This document shows positions 15,961-26,385 of a DNA stretch of 64,000 nucleotides, in pieces. A model generated the notes under the pieces. That model was not told where the DNA came from, made no database searches, and saw only the letters and a list, made by a program, of their open reading frames with translations. Origin of the DNA: Penium margaritaceum (taxonomy: Eukaryota; Streptophyta; Zygnematophyceae; Desmidiales; Peniaceae); NCBI GenBank assembly GCA_023375785.1, contig SZWC01000546.1, positions 191,260-255,259 on the forward strand, written 5' to 3'. Position numbers and translations under genes: made by a program. Each line of letters begins with the position of its first letter. Position 1 is the first letter of the stretch.

Positions 15961-17990
15961 CTTACACCCACTTACACCCACTTACACCCACTTACACCCA
16001 CTTACACCCACTTACACCCACTTACACCCACTTACACCCACTTACACCCACTTACACCCACTTACACCCACTTACACCCACTTACACCCACTTACACCCA
16101 CTTACACCCACTTACACCCACTTACACCCACTTACACCCACTTACACCCACTTACACCCACTTACACCCACTTACACCCACTTACACCCACTTACACCCA
16201 CTTACACCCACTTACACCCACTTACACCCACTTACACCCACTTACACCCACTTACACCCACTTACACCCACTTACACCCACTTACACCCACTTACACCCA
16301 CTTACACCCACTTACACCCACTTACACCCACTTACACCCACTTACACCCACTTACACCCACTTACACCCACTTACACCCACTTACACCCACTTACACCCA
16401 CTTACACCCACTTACACCCACTTACACCCACTTACACCCACTTACACCCACTTACACCCACTTACACCCACTTACACCCACTTACACCCACTTACACCCA
16501 CTTACACCCACTTACACCCACTTACACCCACTTACACCCACTTACACCCACTTACACCCACTTACACCCACTTACACCCACTTACACCCACTTACACCCA
16601 CTTACACCCACTTACACCCACTTACACCCACTTACACCCACTTACACCCACTTACACCCACTTACACCCACTTACACCCACTTACACCCACTTACACCCA
16701 CTTACACCCACTTACACCCACTTACACCCACTTACACCCACTTACACCCACTTACACCCACTTACACCCACTTACACCCACTTACACCCACTTACACCCA
16801 CTTACACCCACTTACACCCACTTACACCCACTTACACCCACTTACACCCACTTACACCCACTTACACCCACTTACACCCACTTACACCCACTTACACCCA
16901 CTTACACCCACTTACACCCACTTACACCCACTTACACCCACTTACACCCACTTACACCCACTTACACCCACTTACACCCACTTACACCCACTTACACCCA
17001 CTTACACCCACTTACACCCACTTACACCCACTTACACCCACTTACACCCACTTACACCCACTTACACCCACTTACACCCACTTACACCCACTTACACCCA
17101 CTTACACCCACTTACACCCACTTACACCCACTTACACCCACTTACACCCACTTACACCCACTTACACCCACTTACACCCACTTACACCCACTTACACCCA
17201 CTTACACCCACTTACACCCACTTACACCCACTTACACCCACTTACACCCACTTACACCCACTTACACCCACTTACACCCACTTACACCCACTTACACCCA
17301 CTTACACCCACTTACACCCACTTACACCCACTTACACCCACTTACACCCACTTACACCCACTTACACCCACTTACACCCACTTACACCCACTTACACCCA
17401 CTTACACCCACTTACACCCACTTACACCCACTTACACCCACTTACACCCACTTACACCCACTTACACCCACTTACACCCACTTACACCCACTTACACCCA
17501 CTTACACCCACTTACACCCACTTACACCCACTTACACCCACTTACACCCACTTACACCCACTTACACCCACTTACACCCACTTACACCCACTTACACCCA
17601 CTTACACCCACTTACACCCACTTACACCCACTTACACCCACTTACACCCACTTACACCCACTTACACCCACTTACACCCACTTACACCCACTTACACCCA
17701 CTTACACCCACTTACACCCACTTACACCCACTTACACCCACTTACACCCACTTACACCCACTTACACCCACTTACACCCACTTACACCCACTTACACCCA
17801 CTTACACCCACTTACACCCACTTACACCCACTTACACCCACTTACACCCACTTACACCCACTTACACCCACTTACACCCACTTACACCCACTTACACCCA
17901 CTTACACCCACTTACACCCACTTACACCCACTTACACCCACTTACACCCACTTACACCCACTTACACCCACTTACACCCACTTACACCCA
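15961..17990 (+). repeat. Homogeneous 203-copy array of variant unit ACTTACACCC
   Basis: This is 2,030 bp of the single 10-mer CTTACACCCA without one mismatch, embedded in a region where almost no two neighbouring consensus units are alike. The variant differs from the consensus by CG to CC, so it has no CpG. In the homologous block II the same unit occurs singly (about 60601 and 60692-60701) and is followed by about 350 bp of ordinary units that are missing here. It may be a recent slippage expansion or an assembly artefact. Three overlapping open frames across it are repeat shadows. Confidence 0.97.
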
Positions 17991-18090
17991 CTTCCACGCA
18001 CTTACACGTACTTACATGCACTTACACGCACTTACACATTCTTACACACACTTACACGTACTTAGAAGCACTTACACAAACTTAAACTGC

Positions 18091-18388
18091 ACTTACACGC
18101 ACTTACACACACTTATACGCACTTACACACACTTTTAGTACTTACACACACTTACACGCACTTACACAACTTACACGTACTTACACGCACTTACACTCAC
18201 TTACACGAACTGAAACCGTACTTACACGCACTTACATGCACTTACACGCACTTACACACACTTATACGCACTTACACACACTTTTAGTACTTACACACAC
18301 TTACACGCACTTACACAACTTACACGTACTTACACGCACTTACACTCACTTACACGAACTGAAACCGTACTTACACGCACTTACATGC
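18091..18388 (+). repeat. 149-bp tandem duplication
   Basis: Two copies offset by 149 bp share ACTTTTAGTACTTAC (18131 and 18280) and GAAACCGTAC (18212 and 18361). Block II has one copy of this segment (about 61140-61290). Confidence 0.9.
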
Positions 18389-19395
18389 ACTTACACACTC
18401 TTTCACGCACTCACACGCACTAACACACACTTACACGCACTTATACACACTTACACGCACTTTCATGCACTTACACATACTTACACGTACTTACACGCAC
18501 TTACTCGCACTTACACGCACTTACACATACTAACATGCACTTACACACACTTACACAAACTCACATTCACTTACACAAACTTACACGTACTTACACGCAC
18601 TTACACACCCTTACATGTACTTACACACACTTACCCACACTTACACGCACTTACACATACTTACACGCACTTACACGCACTTACACGCACTTACATACAC
18701 TTACACGCACTTACACACATTTACACGTACTTACACGCACTTACATGCACTTACATGCACTTAAACACACTTACTTGCACTTACACGTACTTACACATAC
18801 TTACACGCACTTACACGTACTTACACGTACTTACACACACTTACACACACTCACACGCACTTATACACACTTACACGTACTTACACGCACTCACAAGAAC
18901 TTACACGTACTTCACAAACTTACACATACTTACACGCACTTACACACACTTACATGCACTTACACACACTTTCTTTCACTTACACGCACTTACACACACT
19001 TTCACGCACTTACATGCACTTACACAAACTTACACGTACTTACACGTACGTATACGCACTTATATGCACTTACATGTACTTACACGCACTTACATGCACT
19101 TACACGTACTTACATGTACTTATACGCTCTTACACGTTCTTACATGATCTTACACATGCTTACACATACTTACACGCACTTACTCACATTTACACGCACT
19201 TACACAAACTTACACACACTTACACACACTTACACGTAATTACACATACTTACACACACTTACACGCAGTTATACGCACGTTTTCACACTTATACGCACT
19301 TACACATACTTACACATACTCATACGCACTCACACGCACTCACACGCATTTTCACGTACTTATACGTACTTACACACACTTACACACACACGCAC

Positions 19396-19435
19396 ATCTT
19401 GTGTTATGGTTGTTCGGCGACCATTTGTGACACAA
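19396..19435 (+). other. 40-bp non-repeat island with hairpin potential
   Basis: This is the only clear foreign sequence in block I. Its ends are complementary: TTGTGT at 19399-19404 pairs with ACACAA at 19430-19435, and ATGGT at 19406-19410 pairs with ACCAT at 19420-19424, leaving a loop of about 9 nt. Block II has the same island at 62313-62352 with one clear substitution (TTCGGCG versus TTTGGCG), so it predates the duplication. It could be the footprint of a small inverted-repeat element or an original single-copy landmark. I recognise no family. Confidence 0.85.
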
Positions 19436-19980
19436 ACTTACACGCACTTACACACACTTACACGTACTTATACGTATTTACACGCACTTACACGCACTTG
19501 CATGCACTTACACGTACTTATATGCACTTACACACACTTACACGCACTTACACGTACTTACACACACTTATACGCACTTACACGCACTTATACATACTTA
19601 GACACACTTACACGCACTTACATGCACTTACATGCACTTACACGCACTGACGCACACTTATACGCACTTACACGCTTTTACATGCACTAAATGCACTTAC
19701 ACGCACTTACACACACTTACACGCACTTACACGCACTTACACACACTTACACTTACCTACACACACTTACACACACTTACACGCACTTCAACATCAATGT
19801 ACGCACCTACATGCACTTACACGAACTTACACATACTTAAACCACAAGTACACGCATATACATGCACTTACACGCACTTACACGCACTTACACGCACTTA
19901 CACGTACTTACACGCACTTACATGCACTTACACACACTGATACGTACTTACACGCACTTACACGCACTTACACGTACTTA

Positions 19981-20520
19981 CACATACTTACGAGTACTCA
20001 CACGTACTCACACGCACTCACATGCACTTTCACACACTTACACACACTTATACGCACTTACAGGCACTTACACAAACTGACATTCACTTACACAAACTTA
20101 CACGCAATTACACGTATGTATCCGTACTTACACGCACTTACACGCACTTACACGTACTTACACATACTTACGAGTACTCACACGTACTCACACGCCCTCA
20201 CATGCACTTTCACACACTTACACACACTTATACGCACTTACAGGCACTTACACAAACTGACATTCACTTACACAAACTTACACGCAATTACACGTATGTA
20301 TCCGTACTTACACGCACTTACACGCACTTACACGTACTTACACATACTTACGAGTACTCACACGTACTCACACGCCCTCACATGCACTTTCACACACTTA
20401 CACACACTTATACGCACTTACAGGCACTTACACAAACTGACATTCACTTACACAAACTTACACGCAATTACACGTATGTATCCGTACTTACACGCACTTA
20501 CACGCACTTACACGTACTTA
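19981..20520 (+). repeat. 180-bp higher-order repeat, three copies
   Basis: Three consecutive 180-bp blocks each start CACATACTTACGAGTACTCA (19981, 20161, 20341) and contain ACGTATGTATCCGTAC. Copies two and three share one substitution relative to the first (CACGCCCTCA for CACGCACTCA). Block II has a single copy (about 62899-63060), so triplication occurred only here. Confidence 0.95.
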
Positions 20521-22431
20521 CACATACTTACACGTACTTACATGCACTTATACACTCTTACACGCACTTACACGAGCTTACATAAAATTACACCCACTTA
20601 AACTGCACGTATACGTACTTACATGCACTTAGACGCACTTACACGCACTTACATACACTTACACACACTTACACGAACATAAACTGCACTTGTTCGTACT
20701 TACACACACTTGCATGCACTTACACGCACTTAACACACACTTACACACACTTATACAAACTTACACGTACTTACACGCACTTACATGCTCTTACACGCAT
20801 TTATACGCACTAACAAGCACTTACACGCACTTACGCACACGTACACGTACTTATACGCACGTACTTGCACTTACTCGACTTACACCCACTTACACTCACT
20901 TACACACATTTACACACACTTACACGTGCTTACATGCACTTACACATACTTTCACACACTTACTTGCACTTCCACGCACTTATACGTACTTACACGTACT
21001 TACACGCACTTACACACACTTACACGGACTTACACGCACTTTCACAAACTTAAACTGCACTTACACACACTTATACACACTTATACGCACTAACACGCAC
21101 TTACACGCACTTACACACACTTACACTCACTTACACACACATAAACCACACTTACACACACTTACATGCACTTACACACTCTTACACACACTCATACGCA
21201 CTAACACGCACTTACACGCACTCACACACACTTACACGCACTTACACGCACTTACACGCACTTACACATACTTATATGCACTTACACACACTTACACACA
21301 CTTACACACACTTACACACACTTACACTCACTTACACATCCTTACACGAACTTACATTCACTTACACAAACTTACCCATACTTATATGCATCTACACGTA
21401 CCTACACGCACTTACACACACCTACACGCACCTACATGTGTTTACATGAAATCTGCCGCACACGCAAATGTACCGCAAGGGAGACCGAGTCATGGACTTC
21501 CGCGATGGAGTTGAGGCGAGTGAGGGGTGGTATTTGGGCAAAGGGAGAGAACCACAGTTGATCCTCATGGTGGAGGGGCGGAATGGGCATCTTTCCGGGC
21601 TTGTGTTGGGCTGTTTATGGGTGTGGGGAAGGCTGGAATTGTGCCTGGTGGTAGACCCGCGGAATTGGCTGTTCATTAACAATGGCTTCATATTTGGGGT
21701 TCCACGGAAGAGGCAAAACGAGGGCAGGGGGTGTGTCTGCGGATTAGACAACTTGGGAGGGAAAGTTGGGCGACTTTGGGGTCCGCGGAAGGCCTCAAAA
21801 CATGGTGCAAGGTTCAGCCGCGGATTTGGGTTGTTTGGGGGGCTATCGGAGCAAGTTTTGGGTGCGCGGAGGGCGTGAGAAAGTGCCATGATGGTCAGGA
21901 GCAGAATGGGCATGTTTGGGAAGGTGTTTTGTGGCTAAGGTGAGAAGGAAGTGCTGCGGAATGGTGCTGGGTGCCTAACCCGCGGAATTGCCTTGCCAGT
22001 AACAGCAGAGAGGCAAGTTACAGTGCCGCGGAAGAGGCGGAAAGTTGCCATAGTGTTGACCCACGGATTTGCCACATTTCTGATGGTGTTGGGGTCACCT
22101 GTGTGGGAAAGAGGGGCGCGGAAAGAGGCCTCCAAGTGTATCCGCGGATTTGATGTTTGGAGGAGAGGCGTGTGAGGGCGGAACAAGAGACACAAGTGGT
22201 GCGGACAAAAGAAGGGGTCACACAAGGTGCGGAAGTGTTGTACAAGACGCGGGAAGACAACCGGACCAAGAATGGCAGGAACCACAAGGCGCGAAGACCA
22301 AGAAGTGGCGGGAGGCGGCGCGACGAGCAAGGAGGAAGCAATGGTGGCACTTGCTTCGCGGATGGGAATAAAGTAGTGGTGGTAGTGGGTGTGAATGCAT
22401 AGGGGCCGCGGCGCGACGGGGAAGGGTGTAG

Positions 22432-22609
22432 CGGACTATATAATGGNTTGTGTTCAGTTGACATGAGTTAATCAAGCTTATTGCCTCACAACCTTGCCTC
22501 ACTCTCTCCTTCATCTCAGCACTCTGTCACCATGGAATCCGCAAGTGAATCTGAGGACTCCGAAGATGACAAGAGGTTTTCCACGGGACCACTCACAAGA
22601 CTGGCCTGA
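22432..22609 (+). promoter_or_regulatory. Candidate TATA promoter with 26-codon leader ORF
   Basis: TATATAA at 22437-22443 is followed after about 90 bp of pyrimidine-rich leader by an ATG in a favourable CACCATGG context at 22532. The frame encodes only 25 residues (starting MESASESEDSEDDK) before TGA at 22607-22609. The acidic, serine-rich start resembles the first exon of a gene or element, but I find no continuation and no convincing splice site. The N at 22447 lies between box and ATG. Treat as a weak candidate. Confidence 0.25.
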
Positions 22610-22859
22610 CATAAGCGAAGAGCGCGGAAGAGTGCCCAAGTGACCGCGGAAGTGAATGGGTGGCCCTTGGACAACTCTCAAGAGAGCGGAAGGAAGCGTA
22701 TTGGGCCTCCGCCACGTGATTTCTGTGTTTATGTCTTGGTTCCGTGGATTTGCCATGTTCTATGCTTTAGCGGAGTGATGGAATCCGCAATAAGGGTGTT
22801 GCCAAAGTGACTAGGGGGTGGGACTGTGGAATGGGCCTGTTTTATGGGTGTAGAGGGTG

Positions 22860-23095
22860 CCAAATCCACGGAAAGGGGACTGCAAAAGTGGGCCATGTGT
22901 GCATCCGCGGAATTGCCATGTTAGAGACACCAGGGGGAAGCCAAATCCGCGGAAGAGGGGCTGCCAAAGTGGGCCATGTGTGTACCCGCGGAATTGCCAT
23001 GTCAGGGACATTATGGGGAAGCCAAATCTGTGGAATAGGGGTGTTCCAGGAGGGGGTGATGGAGTTCCGCGGAATTGCCATGTCAGAGGGGTGAG
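22860..23095 (+). repeat. 81-bp tandem repeat, three copies
   Basis: Copies begin CCAAATCC/CCAAATCT at 22860, 22941 and 23022. Each holds one CGGAA box near its start and a CCGCGGAATTGCCATGT box about 45 bp later. Because 81 is divisible by three, an open frame (22807-23094) shows a 27-residue repeat, but this follows from the DNA repeat and is not evidence for a protein. Confidence 0.85.
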
Positions 23096-23270
23096 GTGAT
23101 GGGAGGAAAGACCACGTGTGAGTGATCAAGGTGCTAATGTGTCAGGGGGAATGTGGAATGAAGTCTTATTGGGTGCCAAAAGAGGAGATTTGCAGAGGGC
23201 AACATGGAAGGCGTGGAAGTGAAGTGACATCGCGGAACTACGACGAGCGCGGCAAAAAAAGGGGTAACAC

Positions 23271-23589
23271 ACCGGTTTTTTACCTTGCTTATACCTGCAA
23301 GGTCATGCATATTAGATGTGCGCTGTGATTGGACACTCTGACCGTAGCTGACTCGTGTTACGATTCGTAGAAGTTAAAGTCACTTGGTAAACTTTGTGGT
23401 CATGGTCAGTGGCACATGACAAACTTGTCAAGGCATTGCGCACAATAGCCATACCGAGACACCAGTATTCAACCTTGTTTATACCTGCAAGATCATGCCT
23501 AGTACATCTGCACTGTGATTGGACACTCTGACCGTCGCTGACTCGTGTTATGATTCATACTTGGTAAACTTTGTGTTCATGGTCAGTGG
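23271..23589 (-). repeat. 190-bp satellite, block A1
   Basis: About 1.7 monomers of the 190-bp satellite, in the orientation opposite to the copies beyond 29255. It is recognisable by GACACTCTGACCG, CATGGTCAGTGGCACATG and GGCATTGCGCACAATAGCC. It ends exactly at the LTR of element 1 and resumes after it. The last monomer lacks about 20 bp between GATTCAT and ACTTGGTAAAC. Confidence 0.95.
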
Positions 23590-24288
23590 TGTCAGAATAA
23601 TCTTCAAGAACCACACGGTGCATCTGGACTCTCCCTCCTACCCCTTCTTGTTTCCGCATTGCCCCTGCCACCTCCGAAGCTGGAACTGGAAATTACTCGT
23701 CTGCCCACGTCTCACACGAGCTCATATCCGGCCATCGACCAAATGGCTTGGGCGGTAAAACCGACCAAGCCTCTTCCGAAGCAGCAGCCGGCCACCAAAC
23801 CAGCCCACGTGCTCCACCAACGGACGTCGCGCGCTGACCATCCGCCGAACGGTCAACCCACAACCAACCATCTCCAACGAAGAGCGCGCCTCGGTCCCAG
23901 CTACGCGATAGGTCCCTCTGTCGTGCGTCGGACCTCCCCAGCTCGGAAGTCCCATGGACCGCAGCCCTTCCACAAGAAAGTCTGCACAACTAAGAACGTG
24001 CAGAGTCACAACGCGACTTTGCATACAACAGAAGCGATCACAGCAGCGCGGTGGTTGCAGCTACATGCATCACACCGCCCACCTTAGCAGGCGTACACGC
24101 CATAGCTTAGTCAGACAAGCCGCTAGGCCTAGGGGCAAACACTATTACAGGTAGTCTGATGCCTCTTGTACTTCGCTTCCTTCATTCAGTCAATCATCAT
24201 TTCTTTCTCTCGTTCGCTTCCGTTCCATTCTGACTTGCCGCCCACGTTGCTTCCGCTCCGTGTCTCGCTTCACTCCAAATGCCTGACA
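23590..24288 (+). repeat. 5' LTR of element 1
   Basis: 699-bp LTR, TGTCAG...CTGACA. A likely core promoter region is ACACTATTACAGGTAG near 24139; the right LTR has ACACTATTAAAGGTAG. It is followed by a C/T-rich stretch resembling the ends of the LTRs of element 2 and of the Copia pseudogene. The two LTRs differ at scattered single bases, so the insertion is not very recent. Confidence 0.93.
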
Positions 24289-24300
24289 TGGTATCGAGCC
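24289..24300 (+). other. Primer-binding site of element 1
   Basis: TGGTATCGAGCC abuts the left LTR end. It resembles TGGTATCAGAGC, the complement of the plant initiator-Met tRNA 3' end, as found in element 2. Confidence 0.8.
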
Positions 24301-24483
24301 TTCACGATTCTACAGCCTGTTTCACCCACCCACCCACCCTTCAGCGCTTCAAGCTTTGTTTCGTGTGCCCCTTCCCTCGCTTGCGGGCGGCTGTCCGCAT
24401 GACGACATTGCCTCTGCTCTGATAGCCTCCGTCCGGCTTCCGGCCTCACCTCCATCTCCTTCCGGGCTGCCTTCTGAAGAGCC

Positions 24484-25404
24484 ATGGCTCTCTTCTTGGA
24501 AGGCCATCTTCACTGGCTCCAGGACTTCTACGCGGGCCGTGACGTCGGTCCTCCTCCTCCACCCAACTACAGCTCACCTTCCATCCTCGACTACCTTCCA
24601 TTCTCCAACGTCCCAACATCACCTCCGACCCCACCGACGCCTCCAACTCCTCCTCGAGCTCCTCCGGCACCTCAAGCTCCATTGACGGCTCCAACTCCTC
24701 CTACAGCTCCTCCAGCACCTCCAGCTCCACCGACGCCTCCAGCTCCTCCTCCAGCTCCTTCGGCACCTCCAGCTCCACCGACGCCTCCACCTTCTCCTCC
24801 AGCTCCTCCAGCACCTCCAGCTCCATAGACGCCTCCAACTCCTCCTCCAGCTCCTCCCGGACCTCCAGCTCCACGTGCACCTCTTCCTCACTGCCCTGCT
24901 CCCCCGGGCTTCCTACCTCATTCGCTGCACATTCCACCTTTTCTGTCTCCACCTAACTTCTTCAACGCCTCGCCAACCTCTACCCTGTCACCGGAAACTA
25001 CTCCTACTTTCGCCTCATGTGCCTCTCCACATGACTTCTCCCCTCCTACCCTCTTACCATCACCGCCTCTAGCTCCCAACTCCATCCCTGCCCCAGCAGC
25101 CATGTCTCCTTCATCTTCTACTGGCTCCAATTCCATCGGCAACATTCTCATCCCAGCAGCACTCAACAGTTCTCTGCCCCAATCTACACTCCTCTCATTC
25201 ACCTTCACTTCCACATCCCTTGATCTCTTCCATCTTCCTGCTGCCCTCCAAACTCCCTGCTCTGACAGCACCTCTCCCAAAGCCGTGCCGCGCATCCTTC
25301 TTGCTCCCACCAGCAGTCTTCTCCATCTCTCCGTCCATCCTCCTGCCGTCCAACCCAGCACTCCAGGCTCCTTCCACATCCTTGCCCTTCCTCCATGGAC
25401 CTGA
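24484..25404 (+). pseudogene. Proline/alanine-rich reading frame of element 1, one internal stop
   Basis: Starting at ATG 24484 (MALFLEGHLHWLQDFYAG), a single frame runs to 25404, interrupted only by TAG at 24826-24828. The first 40 residues look like ordinary protein and could be a remnant of a gag-like product. Residues from about 45 to 130 are Pro/Ala-rich repeats generated by a tandem DNA repeat of about 48 bp (24650-24870). The rest is Ser/Pro/Leu-rich without a recognisable domain; I see no zinc knuckle or protease motif. The opposite strand carries Glu/Leu-rich frames that are shadows of the same repeat. Function unknown; coding status uncertain. Confidence 0.35.
24650..24870 (+). repeat. 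About 48-bp tandem repeat in element 1
   Basis: Five imperfect copies, each centred on GCACCTCCAGCTCCA followed by GACGCCTCC, spaced 45-51 bp (near 24667, 24714, 24765, 24810, 24858). The composition is C/T-rich on the plus strand. Confidence 0.8.
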
Positions 25405-25683
25405 GGATTCACTCTTCCCATCTCTCTCCTTTTTGCAGGCTTCCTGTTCCTCTTCGCCTCTGTCCAACTGCACCTCCTTCCTCTGCCTCTCTTTTCCAGT
25501 CTGTCCTGTCCGTGCCTTGTCGCAGTACGGGCGACTGTCAAGCATCTAGTCTTGCCTCCAAGGCGCTGTCCTCCCAAGGCATCTGTGGCGGATGTCCCCT
25601 GTTCCCTTGTGGGCGGCCAACAACAACAGCAGCATCATCTTCTCTGGGACATCACCTTCTCGCCGTATGGTCTTGCCGGGGGC

Positions 25684-26385
25684 TGTCAGAATAATCTTCA
25701 AGAACCACACGGCGCATCCGGACTCTCCCTCCTACCCCTTCTTGTTACCGCATTGCCCCTGCCACCTTCGAAGCTGGAACTGGAATTCACTCGTCTGCCC
25801 ACGTCTCGCACGAGCTCATCTCCGGCCATCGACCAAATGACTTGGGCGGTAAAACCGACCAAGCCTCTTTCGAAGCAGTAGCCGGCCACCGAACCAGCCC
25901 ACGTGCTCCACCAACGGACGTCGCGCGCTGACCATCTGCCAAACGGTCAACCCACGACCAACCATCTCCAACGAAGAGCGCGCCTCGGTCCCAGCTACGC
26001 GACAGGTCCCTCTGTCGTGCGTCGGACCTCCCCAGCTCGGAAGTCCCATGGACCGCAGCCCTTCCACAAGAAGGGCTGCACAACTAAGAACGTGCAGAGT
26101 CGCAACGTGACTCCGCATACAACTGAAGCAACCACAGCAGCGCGGTGGTTGCAGCTACATGCATCACACCGCCCACCTTAGCAGGCGTACACGCCTTAGG
26201 TTAGTCAGACAAGCCGCTAGGCCTAGGGACAAACACTATTAAAGGTAGTCTGATGCCTCTTGTACTTCGCTTCCTTCATTCAGTCAATCATCATTTCTTT
26301 CTCTCATTCGCTTCCATTCCATTTTGACTTGCCACCTCCCACATTGCTTCCGCTCCGTGTCTCGCTTCACTCCAAATTCCTGACA
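25684..26385 (+). repeat. 3' LTR of element 1
   Basis: 702-bp LTR, nearly identical to the left one, beginning TGTCAGAATAATC after the tract GGGGGC at 25678-25683 and ending CTGACA before the target duplication AGTGG. Confidence 0.93.

Larger units (their letters stand above)
1..21450 (+). repeat. 10-bp minisatellite block I (unit ACTTACACGC)
   Basis: The whole stretch is built from a 10-bp unit, ACTTACACGC, repeated about 2,100 times in one orientation. The commonest variants change the CG step (ACATGC, ACACAC) or the last base (ACACGT). Occasional units are 9 or 11 bp, or carry extra bases such as TTAAACC. Because 10 is not a multiple of 3, all three plus-strand frames spell the same decapeptide and stay open for kilobases, whereas the complement contains TAA in every unit. 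No splice, promoter or codon-use signal supports coding. The array continues past the left edge of the window. Confidence 0.97.
21451..23270 (+). repeat. Degenerate CCGCGGAA-box tandem repeat region
   Basis: About thirty boxes resembling CCGCGGAA occur in 1.8 kb, commonly 36-48 bp apart. Two flavours tend to alternate: CCGCGGAATTGCC and CCGCGGAAGAGG. The part at 22860-23095 is the best-preserved tandem section. The region is G-rich on the plus strand and unrelated to the neighbouring minisatellite and satellite. Several open frames of 60-160 codons on both strands read the repeat (for example recurring FRG or RGIAM motifs) and are not convincing genes. One contig join (N at 22447) lies inside. 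Confidence 0.7.
23590..26385 (+). mobile_element. LTR element 1, non-autonomous, intact ends with 5-bp TSD
   Basis: Two direct LTRs (23590-24288, 699 bp; 25684-26385, 702 bp) begin TGTCAGAATAATC and end CTGACA. A primer-binding site, TGGTATCGAGCC, directly follows the left LTR, as in Copia elements primed by initiator-Met tRNA. A G-rich tract (GGGGGC) directly precedes the right LTR. The element is flanked by a perfect 5-bp target duplication, AGTGG (23585-23589 and 26386-26390), and removing it restores an unbroken satellite monomer. The 1.4-kb interior has no integrase, reverse transcriptase or protease, so it must have depended on another element's enzymes. Confidence 0.93.

Noticed and set aside
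65-21400. Dozens of overlapping plus-strand reading frames of 60-820 codons with His/Thr/Leu/Tyr decapeptide repeats.
   Set aside because: All three frames give the same peptide because the 10-bp unit has no plus-strand stop. No start context, splice or codon bias; purely repeat-driven.
1-21450. Telomeric repeat.
   Set aside because: The unit is ACTTACACGC, not TTTAGGG, TTTTAGGG or a relative, and it is internal on both sides of other repeats.
21422-23129. Frames with recurring FRG, PRNCH or RGIAM motifs on both strands.
   Set aside because: They follow the CCGCGGAA boxes on both strands equally and have no known domain.
24619-24952. Minus-strand Glu/Leu-rich coiled-coil-like frames (EELEEELEASVELEV) and Arg/Trp-rich frames.
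   Set aside because: Complement of the ~48-bp C/T-rich tandem repeat in element 1; shadows of repetitive DNA.
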